Under the pieces are notes generated by a model. The model saw only the letters and a list, made by a program, of their open reading frames with translations. It did no database searches and was not told where the DNA came from. Below, in pieces: positions 1 through 8,016 of a stretch of DNA of 31,336 nucleotides (position 1 is its first letter; each line of letters starts with the position of its first letter). Origin of the DNA: Clostridia bacterium (GTDB lineage: Bacteria; Bacillota_A; Clostridia; Oscillospirales; UBA929); NCBI GenBank assembly GCA_026001245.1, contig BNZR01000006.1:1-31336 (forward strand), read 5' to 3'. The position numbers and the translations under genes were made by a program.

Positions 1-114
1 TTTTCTTGGCTAAACCACTCGCGCCGCCTTTCCAAAGACTACGAGGTTAAGACGGCTTCCGAGAAAAATATGCTGGTGATTTCTCATTTGCATATCTTGC
101 TTAAACGTCTATGA
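1..114 (+). CDS. IS5-family transposase, C-terminal fragment (end of an insertion sequence)
   Basis: The first 37 codons read open from the window edge to a TGA at 112-114. The peptide has the WLNHSRRLSKDYE block followed by a short helix ending in LLKRL, which is the usual C-terminus of IS5-type DDE transposases (tryptophan, then RRLSKDYE). Only the tail is visible, so I cannot say whether the element is intact upstream. The inverted repeat of the element probably lies in 115-130, where GAACAGGTTC forms a small palindrome. The other end is outside the window, so this cannot be matched. Confidence 0.75.
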   Translation, partial: FSWLNHSRRLSKDYEVKTASEKNMLVISHLHILLKRL

Positions 115-130
115 GAACAGGTTCTAAGAC

Positions 131-409
131 ATGAACATTCAGATTTTCGGATCCTCAAAGTGTTTTGACACGAAAAAGGCGCAGCGTTGGTTCAAGGAAC
201 GCCGCGTTAAGTTCCAATACGTGGACATGGAACGCTACGGCATGTCCGCAGGGGAGTACAAAAGCGCGGCAAACGCTGTCGGCGAAAGCAATTTGCTGGA
301 CGGCGAGGGCTACGTGAAAACGCCCGTCGTCCGAAACGGGCGGCGGGCCACGGTGGGCTATCAACCGGATATTTGGGAAGCATGGAGGAACGACGCTTCA
401 AAAACCTGA
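131..409 (+). CDS. ArsC/Spx-like thioredoxin-fold protein (arsenate reductase family)
   Basis: This 92-residue protein begins with a beta strand (IQIFG) followed by SSKCFDTKKAQRWF, the single-cysteine N-terminal active-site loop of the ArsC/YffB/Spx superfamily. It ends with KTPVVRNGRRATVGY, the cis-proline (TP) strand and the turn that follows it. Length is a little short for ArsC (about 115) but normal for the ArsC-like proteins common in Clostridia. The exact substrate is unknown; thiol-disulfide or Spx-like regulatory roles are possible. The ATG is 17 bases after the transposase stop and has no clear ribosome binding site, so the insertion sequence probably replaced its original leader. 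A small ORF follows after 16 bases. Confidence 0.75.
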   Translation: MNIQIFGSSKCFDTKKAQRWFKERRVKFQYVDMERYGMSAGEYKSAANAVGESNLLDGEGYVKTPVVRNGRRATVGYQPDIWEAWRNDASKT

Positions 410-425
410 GCATGGGAGGTGCGAG

Positions 426-647
426 ATGTCGGTGATGGAGCAAAAAGTTAATAGCGAGTTGCGCCGCATGTCGCGCTTCGGGGTGCGCCGGTTTTTAAGC
501 TATCACGTACATATTGTGGCCTGCAACCTGCGCACCACGGAAGCGGAGGTCTACACCGCCATGTTCTCGCTGGCACAGAGGGGAGCGTTGCGCCCGATGC
601 GCGGCGGGAAAACTATGTTTGAGTACAACAAGCGTTATGTGGGTTGA
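426..647 (+). CDS. small conserved-looking protein of unknown function
   Basis: A 73-residue basic protein with a GGGAGGTG ribosome binding site a few bases before the ATG, 16 bases after the ArsC-like gene, so probably co-transcribed with it. The sequence looks alpha-helical in the first two thirds (repeated RRMSRFGVRRF and TEAEVYTAMFSLAQ), then has a basic turn and a beta-like tail (GGKTMFEYNKRYV). This pattern resembles a small winged-helix fold, but I do not recognise a family. Its 3' end overlaps the convergent membrane-protein gene by 13 bases. Confidence 0.55.
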   Translation: MSVMEQKVNSELRRMSRFGVRRFLSYHVHIVACNLRTTEAEVYTAMFSLAQRGALRPMRGGKTMFEYNKRYVG

Positions 648-2032
648 GACTTTGAAAAATACAGCTCCCCCGCGATTATGACCAGCGCGAAGTAGAATCC
701 GCCTGTTACGGTGAACAGCACATGCCCCGCGATTACCGACGAGAACAGCCCCATCATCACGCACAGCAACACGCAGAACGCCAGCGCGGATTTGCGGTTG
801 CGCCAAAAGTTAAGCCACACCCGCCGCAGGAAGTAAATCAGCGGCGCAAGCATGATGATTGCGCCGATAATGCCGTAATAGAAGAGGATTTCAAACAAAT
901 CCATCTCGACCGTGTGACCCTGCGAACTGCGCCCTACGCCGAAAAACCAAGACAGCGGGCCGCCCTCGATCCAAGCCTTGCCCGTGTGCATGAAGTAGAC
1001 ATGCCGCCCGCTAAGTAACAGCCGCACTATGGGCGGGGCCTCGAGGTATTCGATAAGCCCCTGCTTTTTTTCTTCGTTGTCCATGCCGTCCAGCTTTTCT
1101 ATAATCTCTTGGTCGTCGATACTTTCGGAGGTTATGTTGCCCATCGAGGAACCGGATTTTGCAAGGGTTTGAAGTAATCCAAAGGCCGACAGCAACGCGA
1201 ACATCAGTATAAGCGCGCCGAACAGCAACGCCATAGGCCGCCATATTTTTTTGATATTGGTCACGCAGAAATAGGCGCAGGTGCCGACAAGCCCCATGGC
1301 CATACCCATCAGGGCGGTTTTGGTACCAAGCAAAAACATGGCGTTTGCGGCCAAGGCGGGGGCAAGCAAGGTTATCCAAGATTTTTTTAGATTTTCGCAG
1401 GTAAGTACGTTGTAAATGCATATGGGGAACACCAGTGTCAGCATAGCGGCGGCCTCGTTGCCGGCGTTATAAAAGCCGCTGTAGCCGCGCGGCCCGAAGC
1501 GGTCGGCGATAACAAAGCCCAGATTAAGCGGCGTTATAACCGTGAACAGATAGCAGAAGATTATCGAACCGCCGATAACGATAGCCGACCATGTAAACAC
1601 CTTTTGCAGTGACTTCACAACGTCACGCGGGGGAAGCTCGCCGCGCCGCGTTAAGCAGGCCGGCACGACAAGCAACATTATAATGTTATACAGGTAACGC
1701 GCCATGTACTGAAAGTCCACGAATATATTGTACCGCCCCACAAACCACAGACCCGCGATGGCGGAGCTGATGGCGCATATCGCCACCAGCCACGTAGCCG
1801 TAACAATCGCCCGCCGCTCCCAAAACAACAGCGCGTAGACGAATACAAGCCCCAAAAAGCACAGCCGCACAGCTAAAGACGGCGTTATCGGAAGCGACGC
1901 GATTTTGGCGACAGAGGGGTACAGCTTTGCCAGCCACAGCAAAAACCCGTTGACGATATCCAGGCAGGGGCTGATGAACAGAAACGCGAATATGAACTTA
2001 TCCCAGCGAAACGCCCGTAACTTATTCGTCAT
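635..2032 (-). CDS. O-antigen ligase / polysaccharide polymerase-like membrane protein
   Basis: About 465 residues with many hydrophobic segments along the whole length and a large extracytoplasmic loop near residues 285-365, the layout of WzyC/O-antigen ligase proteins. The loop ends with the GVGRSSQGHTVEMDLFEILFYYG stretch: a conserved histidine followed by E and D, then a helix, as in the Wzy_C motif (H-x-x-x-x-x-L/F). It likely joins or polymerises surface polysaccharide units on the outer face of the membrane. An ATG at 2032 is preferred; a TTG at 2041 is in frame. Either way the start overlaps the end of the EF-G-like gene, so the two are translationally coupled. No other glycan genes are adjacent. 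Confidence 0.7.
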   Translation of the reverse strand: MTNKLRAFRWDKFIFAFLFISPCLDIVNGFLLWLAKLYPSVAKIASLPITPSLAVRLCFLGLVFVYALLFWERRAIVTATWLVAICAISSAIAGLWFVGRYNIFVDFQYMARYLYNIIMLLVVPACLTRRGELPPRDVVKSLQKVFTWSAIVIGGSIIFCYLFTVITPLNLGFVIADRFGPRGYSGFYNAGNEAAAMLTLVFPICIYNVLTCENLKKSWITLLAPALAANAMFLLGTKTALMGMAMGLVGTCAYFCVTNIKKIWRPMALLFGALILMFALLSAFGLLQTLAKSGSSMGNITSESIDDQEIIEKLDGMDNEEKKQGLIEYLEAPPIVRLLLSGRHVYFMHTGKAWIEGGPLSWFFGVGRSSQGHTVEMDLFEILFYYGIIGAIIMLAPLIYFLRRVWLNFWRNRKSALAFCVLLCVMMGLFSSVIAGHVLFTVTGGFYFALVIIAGELYFSKSQPT

Positions 2033-4043
2033 CCGCTTCAAGCCTGGCCTTTGCTTCTTCGATGACCTTCTGCTGTACCGGCGCGGGCGCCTCGTCGTAA
2101 CGCTCGAATTCCAGCGTGAAAGAGCCGCGTCCCTGCGTCATGGAGCGCAGGTCGATGGCGTAGGTGTGCATTTCGGACATAGGCACCTCGGCCTCGACCA
2201 CCGTGCCGCCGCTGTTGCCGGGATTCATGCCCATAACGCGCCCGCGCCGCTTGTTAAGGTCGCCCATAATATCGCCCGTATAGCTGTCCGGGATACTGAC
2301 CTTAAGCGAGCCGATAGGCTCCAGCAACACCGGGCTTGCCTGCGGCAGTCCGTTTTTGTAGGCGATACCCGCCGCCGTTTTGAAAGCCATCTCGGAGCTG
2401 TCAACATCGTGGTACGAGCCGTCAACCAGCGTGGCTTTCAGGTAGACCACGGGGTAGCCCGCCAAAACGCCCTTGGATATACGGTCGCGCAGGCCTTTTT
2501 CAACGGCGGGGTGGAAGTTTTTCGGCACGCTTCCGCCGAAGATTTTTTCAGAGAACTGCAAGTCTTCAGAGGTACCCGGCTCGAACTCGATCCACACATC
2601 GCCGAACTGGCCGTGTCCGCCGGACTGCTTCTTGTGGCGGCCCTGCACCTTGACCTTTTTGCGAATCTTCTCGCGGTAAGGCACCTGCGGCTCTAGGGTT
2701 TCAACCTCTACGCCGTATTTGTTTTTCAGGCGGGAGCATAGCACGTCGATGTGTATGTCGCCCTGACCCGACACCACCAACTGATGAGTTTCGGGGTTGT
2801 TTACCATGACGTAGGTCAAGTCCTCCTCGGACATGCGGTGCAAGCCCGTGGCGATTTTTTCCTCGCCGCCCTTGACCTTGGGCGAAAACGCCAAGCTGTA
2901 GCACGGCGCGGGGTATTCAATGCCGGGCAGAACAACGTCGGAGTTTGCGGCACGCAGTGTGTCGCCGGTTTTGGTTGACACAAGCTTGGCCACAACGCCG
3001 ATGTCGCCCGCGATAATCTCGTCCGTTTTGATGGTCTTCTTGCCGCGCACGACCGACAGCGCGCCGATCTTTTCGGATTGCCCCGTGCGGGCGTTGATAA
3101 GCGCGGAACCCTCGCGGACACTGCCGGATTCGACTTTAAAGAACGACAGCCGCCCGAACTGGTCGATTTGCGTCTTGAAGACGATGGCGGCGGCGGGAGC
3201 CTTGGGGTCGGCCTTGGGGGGCGGCGCGTACTTGGTAAGCGCGAATAATAGCTCCGGGTTGCCCAGCATGGTCAACGCCGAGCCGCACAGCACGGGCGCG
3301 ATTGTCCCGTCCGCGATACCCGCCGACATGCCCTTGATAATCTCATCGGTGGTGAAGTGTTCGCCGTCGAAAAAGCGTTCCATAAGACCCTCGTCCGTCT
3401 CGGCAACATGCTCGGCCAGCTCGTTGTAAAGGTCGTCAACCTGCGCGGCCATCGAGGCGGGCAGTTCCATTTTTTCGGACTTGCCCCCCGCGAACTTGAA
3501 CGCCTTTTTGCTTGCTATGTCAATCAAACCAACGGTTTTGCCGTTATCCAGCACGGGCACCACAAGCGGACACACGCTGTTGCCAAAGGCGGCCTTTAAG
3601 GCCTCGTACGACTTGAAAAAGTCGGCGTTTTCCTCGTCCAGCTTGGACACGTAGAACATGCGGGGCAGTTTGCGGTCGCTGACATAACGCCAAGCCTTCT
3701 CCGCGCCGACGTTCACGCCGCTTTTGGCCGAGCAGACGATAAGCCCCAGGTCGGCCACGCGCAGAGCCTGTGTCACCTCGCCCGCGAAGTCAAAGTAACC
3801 CGGCGTGTCGATAAAATTGACCTTATATTCGTTGTAGTTTAACGGGGCGACGGCCGCGCCGATTGAAATTTTGCGGCGAATCTCCTCCGCGTCGAAATCG
3901 CTGACGGTGTTGCCCTCGGCAATTTTGCCCTGCCGGTCGGTGGCTTTGGCGAAAAAAAGCAAGCTCTCAGTCAAGCTGGTTTTCCCGTCGCCGCCGTGGC
4001 CCAAAATACAGACGTTGCGTATGTTAGAAGTCGTCACGCGCAT
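2022..4043 (-). CDS. elongation factor G paralogue (EF-G-2-like translational GTPase)
   Basis: This 673-residue protein has the full EF-G domain order. G1 is GHGGDGKTS at residues 15-23, the switch region is around EEIRRKISI, G3 is DTPGYFDF, and domain IV carries HKKQSGGHGQFGDVW. The C-terminal domain V contains SMTQGRGSFTLEFERYDEAP. It differs from housekeeping EF-G (AHIDAGKTT, DTPGHVDF, NKMD): G4 is SKLD and the histidine of DTPGH is tyrosine. This matches the separate EF-G-like family in Clostridia, whose role is not settled, rather than the main fusA gene. A clear promoter lies upstream, with a GGGGG ribosome binding site just before the ATG. Confidence 0.85.
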   Translation of the reverse strand: MRVTTSNIRNVCILGHGGDGKTSLTESLLFFAKATDRQGKIAEGNTVSDFDAEEIRRKISIGAAVAPLNYNEYKVNFIDTPGYFDFAGEVTQALRVADLGLIVCSAKSGVNVGAEKAWRYVSDRKLPRMFYVSKLDEENADFFKSYEALKAAFGNSVCPLVVPVLDNGKTVGLIDIASKKAFKFAGGKSEKMELPASMAAQVDDLYNELAEHVAETDEGLMERFFDGEHFTTDEIIKGMSAGIADGTIAPVLCGSALTMLGNPELLFALTKYAPPPKADPKAPAAAIVFKTQIDQFGRLSFFKVESGSVREGSALINARTGQSEKIGALSVVRGKKTIKTDEIIAGDIGVVAKLVSTKTGDTLRAANSDVVLPGIEYPAPCYSLAFSPKVKGGEEKIATGLHRMSEEDLTYVMVNNPETHQLVVSGQGDIHIDVLCSRLKNKYGVEVETLEPQVPYREKIRKKVKVQGRHKKQSGGHGQFGDVWIEFEPGTSEDLQFSEKIFGGSVPKNFHPAVEKGLRDRISKGVLAGYPVVYLKATLVDGSYHDVDSSEMAFKTAAGIAYKNGLPQASPVLLEPIGSLKVSIPDSYTGDIMGDLNKRRGRVMGMNPGNSGGTVVEAEVPMSEMHTYAIDLRSMTQGRGSFTLEFERYDEAPAPVQQKVIEEAKARLEADDE

Positions 4044-4074
4044 ATCCCCCTACATAAAAATTTTTGTCCGCTTA

Positions 4075-4103
4075 ATTATACATTATAATGGCGCGTTTGG
4101 CAA
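4075..4103 (-). promoter_or_regulatory. sigma-A-type promoter of the EF-G-like gene
   Basis: On the minus strand, TTGCCA (4103-4098) and TATAAT (4080-4075) are separated by exactly 17 bases. This sits about 30 bases upstream of the EF-G-like start codon. It is a near-consensus vegetative promoter. Confidence 0.65.
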
Positions 4104-4137
4104 GGGGGAATTTATAATAAATGTGCGGTTGGGAAGA

Positions 4138-4157
4138 GCCGCCCCAGTCGGGGCGGC
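4138..4157 (-). terminator. GC-rich hairpin after the first lipoprotein gene
   Basis: GCCGCCCC and GGGGCGGC form an 8-bp perfect stem with a 4-base loop, 23 bases after the stop of the 336-residue lipoprotein. The tail on the minus strand (TCTTCCC) is poor in T, so termination may be weak. The same hairpin recurs after the second copy at 5220-5243. Confidence 0.5.
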
Positions 4158-4180
4158 TTGTTTGTGCGTGTTGCGTGAGG

Positions 4181-5191
4181 TTAGCTCATCAACACAATCT
4201 CGCCTGTAAGCGCGTTGAATTTGGCCTGTCTGGGAAATTGCGTGATATCTGTTGGAGAGTAAGTGAATATCGCCCACCCGTCCTCGTCAATCGCGTCTAC
4301 GCTATTTATTGTGCGAGCTTCCGCCATGGGTTGACTGCTGGTTATTTCTCCAGTTTGAATATTGTACGTGTGCATGATTGTGAAATTGGACAGAGAGACA
4401 TAGTAGATGTACGGGCTGTCAACCATGGCGGCGACAACATCTTCAAGCACCGTCTGATTGGGTTCGCCGGTTTTAATTATGTTGGAACACCCGTTAGGTT
4501 TACCATCTTCGACATACAGAGCACCATCGCCCCACCACATAAATGACATAGCTTCTGGATAAACCAAGGTCTCTTCGCCCGTCACAAGGTCTTTTACCCA
4601 AACTTGGCCGTTGCCGTCTAACCATTTATAGTCACTTTCGGGGGCATACACACCATCGCGTGTCGTCATAAAAGCCAGTTTAGTTCCGTCTTCACTGGCA
4701 AGGGGATAGTATCCCCATACGCAACCTTGTTCCTTTATCTCGCTCCAGCTGTACTGCCCCGATTGGTCATTTAGGAGAGTTGTTATCACGAATTGATCCA
4801 TGTCAAGCATATACAGGGAGTTTTTATATTGTATGATGTATTTGTTGCTGTTGCCTACAGGCGAAACTCCTCCATTTACGGTAGCCATCAACTTCTCAAG
4901 GTCAATTGCGCGGTGGCCGTTGTTTTCCGTGTAGCGCACGGGGATTTCTTCCGCGTCCCAACCGTCAAGGTTGAATGCTAGGGTAACATCAACGGGCGTG
5001 GAGTTGGCAGTCGGCGAAGGTTCAGGGGTCGGCGTTGACGTGGGGGTTGCTGTTGAGGTAGGTGTTGCGGACGGTATGGAAGTAGGTGTTGACGTGGGCG
5101 TTTCGGACGGCGAGCTTTCGGGCGCGTCTGTGCAGGCCGCGAGTGAGATTAGCAGGGCTAGGGCTGTGAGTACGGGTAGTAGCTTTTTCAT
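4181..5191 (-). CDS. lipoprotein with Thr/Pro/Ser linker and beta-propeller-like domain, copy A
   Basis: This 336-residue protein has a lipoprotein signal peptide (MKKLLPVLTALALLISLAAC, lipobox LAAC with Cys20). A low-complexity linker of TPTS/TPTP repeats spans residues about 24-66. The globular domain that follows has strands such as GQVWVKDLVTGEETLVYP and KLAFMTTRDGVY, which resemble WD40/TolB-like blades. It is likely anchored outside the cell membrane with the linker acting as a wall-spanning spacer. Its function is unknown. It is a tandem paralogue of the gene at 5262-6254, with near-identical N- and C-terminal ends and a more diverged middle. AAAGGAG precedes the ATG. Confidence 0.75.
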   Translation of the reverse strand: MKKLLPVLTALALLISLAACTDAPESSPSETPTSTPTSIPSATPTSTATPTSTPTPEPSPTANSTPVDVTLAFNLDGWDAEEIPVRYTENNGHRAIDLEKLMATVNGGVSPVGNSNKYIIQYKNSLYMLDMDQFVITTLLNDQSGQYSWSEIKEQGCVWGYYPLASEDGTKLAFMTTRDGVYAPESDYKWLDGNGQVWVKDLVTGEETLVYPEAMSFMWWGDGALYVEDGKPNGCSNIIKTGEPNQTVLEDVVAAMVDSPYIYYVSLSNFTIMHTYNIQTGEITSSQPMAEARTINSVDAIDEDGWAIFTYSPTDITQFPRQAKFNALTGEIVLMS

Positions 5192-5219
5192 GCAAAGGTC
5201 TCCTTTGTTTTATTGGGGG

Positions 5220-5243
5220 AAGCCGCCCCACACGGGGCGGCTT
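5220..5243 (-). terminator. GC-rich hairpin between the duplicated lipoprotein genes
   Basis: A 10-bp perfect stem (AAGCCGCCCC with GGGGCGGCTT, loop ACAC) lies 18 bases after the stop of copy B and about 30 bases before copy A. It matches the hairpin after copy A, so the duplicated unit included the gene and its hairpin. The T-run is weak, so it may only attenuate read-through into copy A. Confidence 0.5.
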
Positions 5244-5261
5244 GTTGCGTGTTGCGTGAGG

Positions 5262-6254
5262 TTAGCTCATCAGCACAACCTCGCCTGTAAGCGCGTTGAA
5301 CTTGGCCTGTCTAGGAAACTGCGTGATATCTGTCGGCGAGTAAGTGAATATCGCCCACCCGTCCTCATCAATCGCGTCTACGCTTAATATTGCGTGCGCT
5401 TCCGCCATGATTTGGCTGCTGATTGTTTCTCCCGTTTGAATGTTGTACGCACGCATGGTTGTGAAACTGGACTGGGAGACATAGTAGATATACGGGCTGT
5501 CCAACCTAGCAGTGATGATATAGTCAAGCACTGTTTCATTGGGTTCGCCGATTTTAACTATTTTGGAAAACCCGTTGTCGTCTGGATCTTCGACAAAGAG
5601 CGTGTCGCCGGCCCACCACATGGTAGAAACGGCACTAGGATAAACAAGGTTCTCCGCACCCGTTACAAGATCTTTCACCCATACTGGACGGGTGTAGTTT
5701 ATCCATGACCATTCACCATTAGGGTCGTATACCCCATTACGTGTCGTCATGAAAGCCATTTTTGTACCGTCTTGACTGACAAGCGGATAATCTCCCCAAG
5801 TGCAACCCTGTTCCTTTATCTCGTTCCAGCGATACTGTCCCGATTGATTGTTCAGGAGTGTCGTTATCACCAGTTGATCCATATCGACCATATAAAGAGA
5901 GTGTTTGTAGCCTATGACATATTTGTTGCTGTCGCCCACAGGCGAAACATCTCCGTTGATAGTGGTTGCCAGTCTGGCAATGTCAACCGCGCGATGTCCG
6001 TTGTTTTCCGTGTAGCGCACGGGGATTTCTTCCGCGTCCCAACCGTCAAGGTTGAATGTTAGGGTAACATCAACGGGCGTGGAGTTGGCAGTCGGCGAAG
6101 GTTCAGGGGTCGGCGTTGACGTAGGTGTTGCGGACGGTATGGAAGTGGGTGTTGACGTGGGCGTTGCGGACGGCGAGCCTGCGGGCGCGTCCGTGCAGGC
6201 CGCGAGTGAGATTAGCAGGGCTAGGGTTGTTAGTATGGGTAGTAGCTTTTTCAT
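5262..6254 (-). CDS. lipoprotein with Thr/Pro/Ser linker and beta-propeller-like domain, copy B
   Basis: This 330-residue tandem paralogue of the 4181-5191 gene has the same signal peptide and lipobox (LAAC). Its Thr/Pro/Ser linker is 6 residues shorter, which accounts for the whole length difference. The C-terminal 35 residues (DAIDEDGWAIFTYSPTDITQ onward) are almost identical in both copies. The middle contains matching but diverged strands (GQYRWNEIKEQGCTWGDYPL; RPVWVKDLVTGAENLVYPSA). It starts 2 bases after the stop of the 430-residue lipoprotein, and a GGAGG sits 7 bases before the ATG. Function is unknown; a secreted sensor or binding role is only a guess. Confidence 0.75.
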   Translation of the reverse strand: MKKLLPILTTLALLISLAACTDAPAGSPSATPTSTPTSIPSATPTSTPTPEPSPTANSTPVDVTLTFNLDGWDAEEIPVRYTENNGHRAVDIARLATTINGDVSPVGDSNKYVIGYKHSLYMVDMDQLVITTLLNNQSGQYRWNEIKEQGCTWGDYPLVSQDGTKMAFMTTRNGVYDPNGEWSWINYTRPVWVKDLVTGAENLVYPSAVSTMWWAGDTLFVEDPDDNGFSKIVKIGEPNETVLDYIITARLDSPYIYYVSQSSFTTMRAYNIQTGETISSQIMAEAHAILSVDAIDEDGWAIFTYSPTDITQFPRQAKFNALTGEVVLMS

Positions 6255-6256
6255 GT

Positions 6257-7549
6257 TTATTCCTCCTCTGTTGGTTCCGGTATAACAATGTAATACCTAA
6301 AATTCTCGCCGTCTTTCGCGTCTATGTACGTCACATACGTGCGGTCGTCGTTGACGTTATAAAGCGTGACCTTCCAAGCAAGCTTGGCGAGTTGCTTCAT
6401 GTCCTTGTACTCCGAGCCGGAATCCGGATGCGCCGTCTCACAATACAGCAATTCTATTTTTTTAACGTCGAATTGCACGGTTTGGGATAACTTCTTTGAT
6501 ATTATCTCCAAGGCCGATTTAAGCGTTACAACGTCCTTCTGTTCCGTAGAATTGGTTACAATTTGCCCGTTCGGCAGACTGTACATAACATCGACATCGG
6601 TCGAATTGCACATATATACTTCCCAAACTGTGGGGGAATACTGCAAAAAATCTGTTGTGCGGCTTGGCGTGTAGTAGTCAAAAGGTATATCGTTATACGC
6701 CTTTGTGACGTTAAGCATGAACCCGAAATCATCGTTTATGGGGAATACGTTTACATTCGCGACTTTCGGGGTAAACACCGGATTTTTGGGGTAAGGCAGA
6801 GACTTCAGGAAGTTTTCGCACACTTCAACAGCGGATTTTATGGACGTTTTGCCATCGGCCAGTGCAAATTCTGCGTCGGAATCAGGAAGATACGCGCCAA
6901 CAACAGACTCGGTCAGAATTGGCAACCATGACCCCAAATTGCGTCTTTTGCCCGTATCCGCATACCGTCCTAATAAGTCAGCCGTTTCGCCTTTATTGAA
7001 GCGCAGATAGCTGATTCCGATAGGCTTAATGAATGAAAAATATTCATAGCTATCGGACGATTCATCTACAAGAAATTCGGTATTATACTCAATTGCATAG
7101 CAATATTCTGGATTATTCACTAATGTCTCGTAGTGATCGCTGACTTTCTCAGGCGGACCAACTATGGTATATCCGTCCTCAAAATCTTCAATTTGATACT
7201 CCGAATCTGTGCCTATAAAGTAAAGTGCGTTCTCGTCAAACTTATCCTCGCCAAGCACGTACTTTATAAAGGGTACGCTTTCATCGTAAAACCTTTTGAA
7301 GTCGCCCTCATCGGAATAGGCCAACTCCAAATCATAATATGTCTCCGTACCTTTGGGCAAATCAATTCTTATATCAGCCGACACGTTGAAATTATTGATT
7401 TTTTTAATATAATCTTTAATTTCATCAATGCTCACAGATAAGTTTTGCAGGGGTTCGCTCTTGTAGGGGAGAGGCTTGTCGGTCGCATTGCAACCGACAA
7501 GCATCACACCCACGAGCATTATTAGTAATAATACTCTTGTTGTTTTCAT
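6257..7549 (-). CDS. lipoprotein of unknown function
   Basis: A 430-residue protein with a typical lipoprotein signal (MKTTRVLLLIMLVGVMLVGC, Cys20). The rest is acidic and rich in Y, D and N, with no cysteine motif or enzyme signature I can identify. The last 150 residues (TVWEVYMCNS... AWKVTLYNVNDDRTYVTYID) look like the alternating strand/helix units of PepSY- or YycI-like extracytoplasmic modules, but this is a weak resemblance. Its start overlaps the stop of the upstream secreted protein (ATGA), so translation is coupled. The gene is visibly more AT-rich than its neighbours, which suggests acquisition by transfer. Confidence 0.65.
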   Translation of the reverse strand: MKTTRVLLLIMLVGVMLVGCNATDKPLPYKSEPLQNLSVSIDEIKDYIKKINNFNVSADIRIDLPKGTETYYDLELAYSDEGDFKRFYDESVPFIKYVLGEDKFDENALYFIGTDSEYQIEDFEDGYTIVGPPEKVSDHYETLVNNPEYCYAIEYNTEFLVDESSDSYEYFSFIKPIGISYLRFNKGETADLLGRYADTGKRRNLGSWLPILTESVVGAYLPDSDAEFALADGKTSIKSAVEVCENFLKSLPYPKNPVFTPKVANVNVFPINDDFGFMLNVTKAYNDIPFDYYTPSRTTDFLQYSPTVWEVYMCNSTDVDVMYSLPNGQIVTNSTEQKDVVTLKSALEIISKKLSQTVQFDVKKIELLYCETAHPDSGSEYKDMKQLAKLAWKVTLYNVNDDRTYVTYIDAKDGENFRYYIVIPEPTEEE

Positions 7550-8016
7550 TGGGGCACTCTCGCAACTCCGCCGGCATTGAAGGTGCCGGAAAACGATGTA
7601 TAGCCGGAGAAATGATACCGCACATAGGGAATGGTTCCAGTCGCTACCGCATAACGCCTGTAAGTGTTATTTGTCGTCCAATTGAGAGGACTGGCCGCAG
7701 TGGCGGTAGGAGTGTTTTTCAAGGCAACAGTGGCATTAGAGGATAAGGGTACGGCAACTGTTACTGTCACTGTTCCATATACGCCAGAGGTTGTGCTTGT
7801 GTGGCTTATTTGGTTGCAAACAAAAGTTGTCTGAAGCGTAGAGTAGTACAGGTTGACATCAGAACTAACATCTGCACTGTTGGGAACGCCAGCCAAATTC
7901 ACGTCGGTAATGTGCCACGAACCCGAATAGTCAGCCGAGAACGCGCCTATGGACGAGGTTGCGATGATTGCCACGATTACGGCAAACGCGAGGATCTTTT
8001 TAGTGTGTTTTCTCAT
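7546..8016 (-). CDS. small secreted Ser/Thr-rich protein
   Basis: This 156-residue protein has a basic N-terminus (MRKHTKK), a hydrophobic core and a likely signal peptidase I site near AFSA. The mature part is rich in S, T, V and Y in alternating patterns (GVYGTVTVTVAVPLSSNATV), suggesting an all-beta fold. There is one cysteine and no lipobox. AGGAGAG precedes the ATG. It leads a probable four-gene minus-strand operon with the three lipoproteins downstream. I recognise no family. Confidence 0.6.
   Translation of the reverse strand: MRKHTKKILAFAVIVAIIATSSIGAFSADYSGSWHITDVNLAGVPNSADVSSDVNLYYSTLQTTFVCNQISHTSTTSGVYGTVTVTVAVPLSSNATVALKNTPTATAASPLNWTTNNTYRRYAVATGTIPYVRYHFSGYTSFSGTFNAGGVARVPQ

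Larger units (their letters stand above)
4138..6254 (-). repeat. tandem gene duplication (two about 1.05-kb units)
   Basis: Two units, 4138-5191 and 5220-6254, each consist of a lipoprotein gene plus its trailing GC hairpin. Nucleotide identity is highest at both ends of the unit (signal peptide/linker and last about 100 bases plus hairpin) and lower in the centre. This is the pattern expected from divergence with occasional gene conversion at the ends. One 18-base difference sits in the linker. Confidence 0.7.

Noticed and set aside
1905..2696. 263-residue open frame on the plus strand
   Set aside because: It lies opposite the EF-G-like gene, has no ribosome binding site and no recognisable domain. 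It is a shadow of the GC-rich coding strand.
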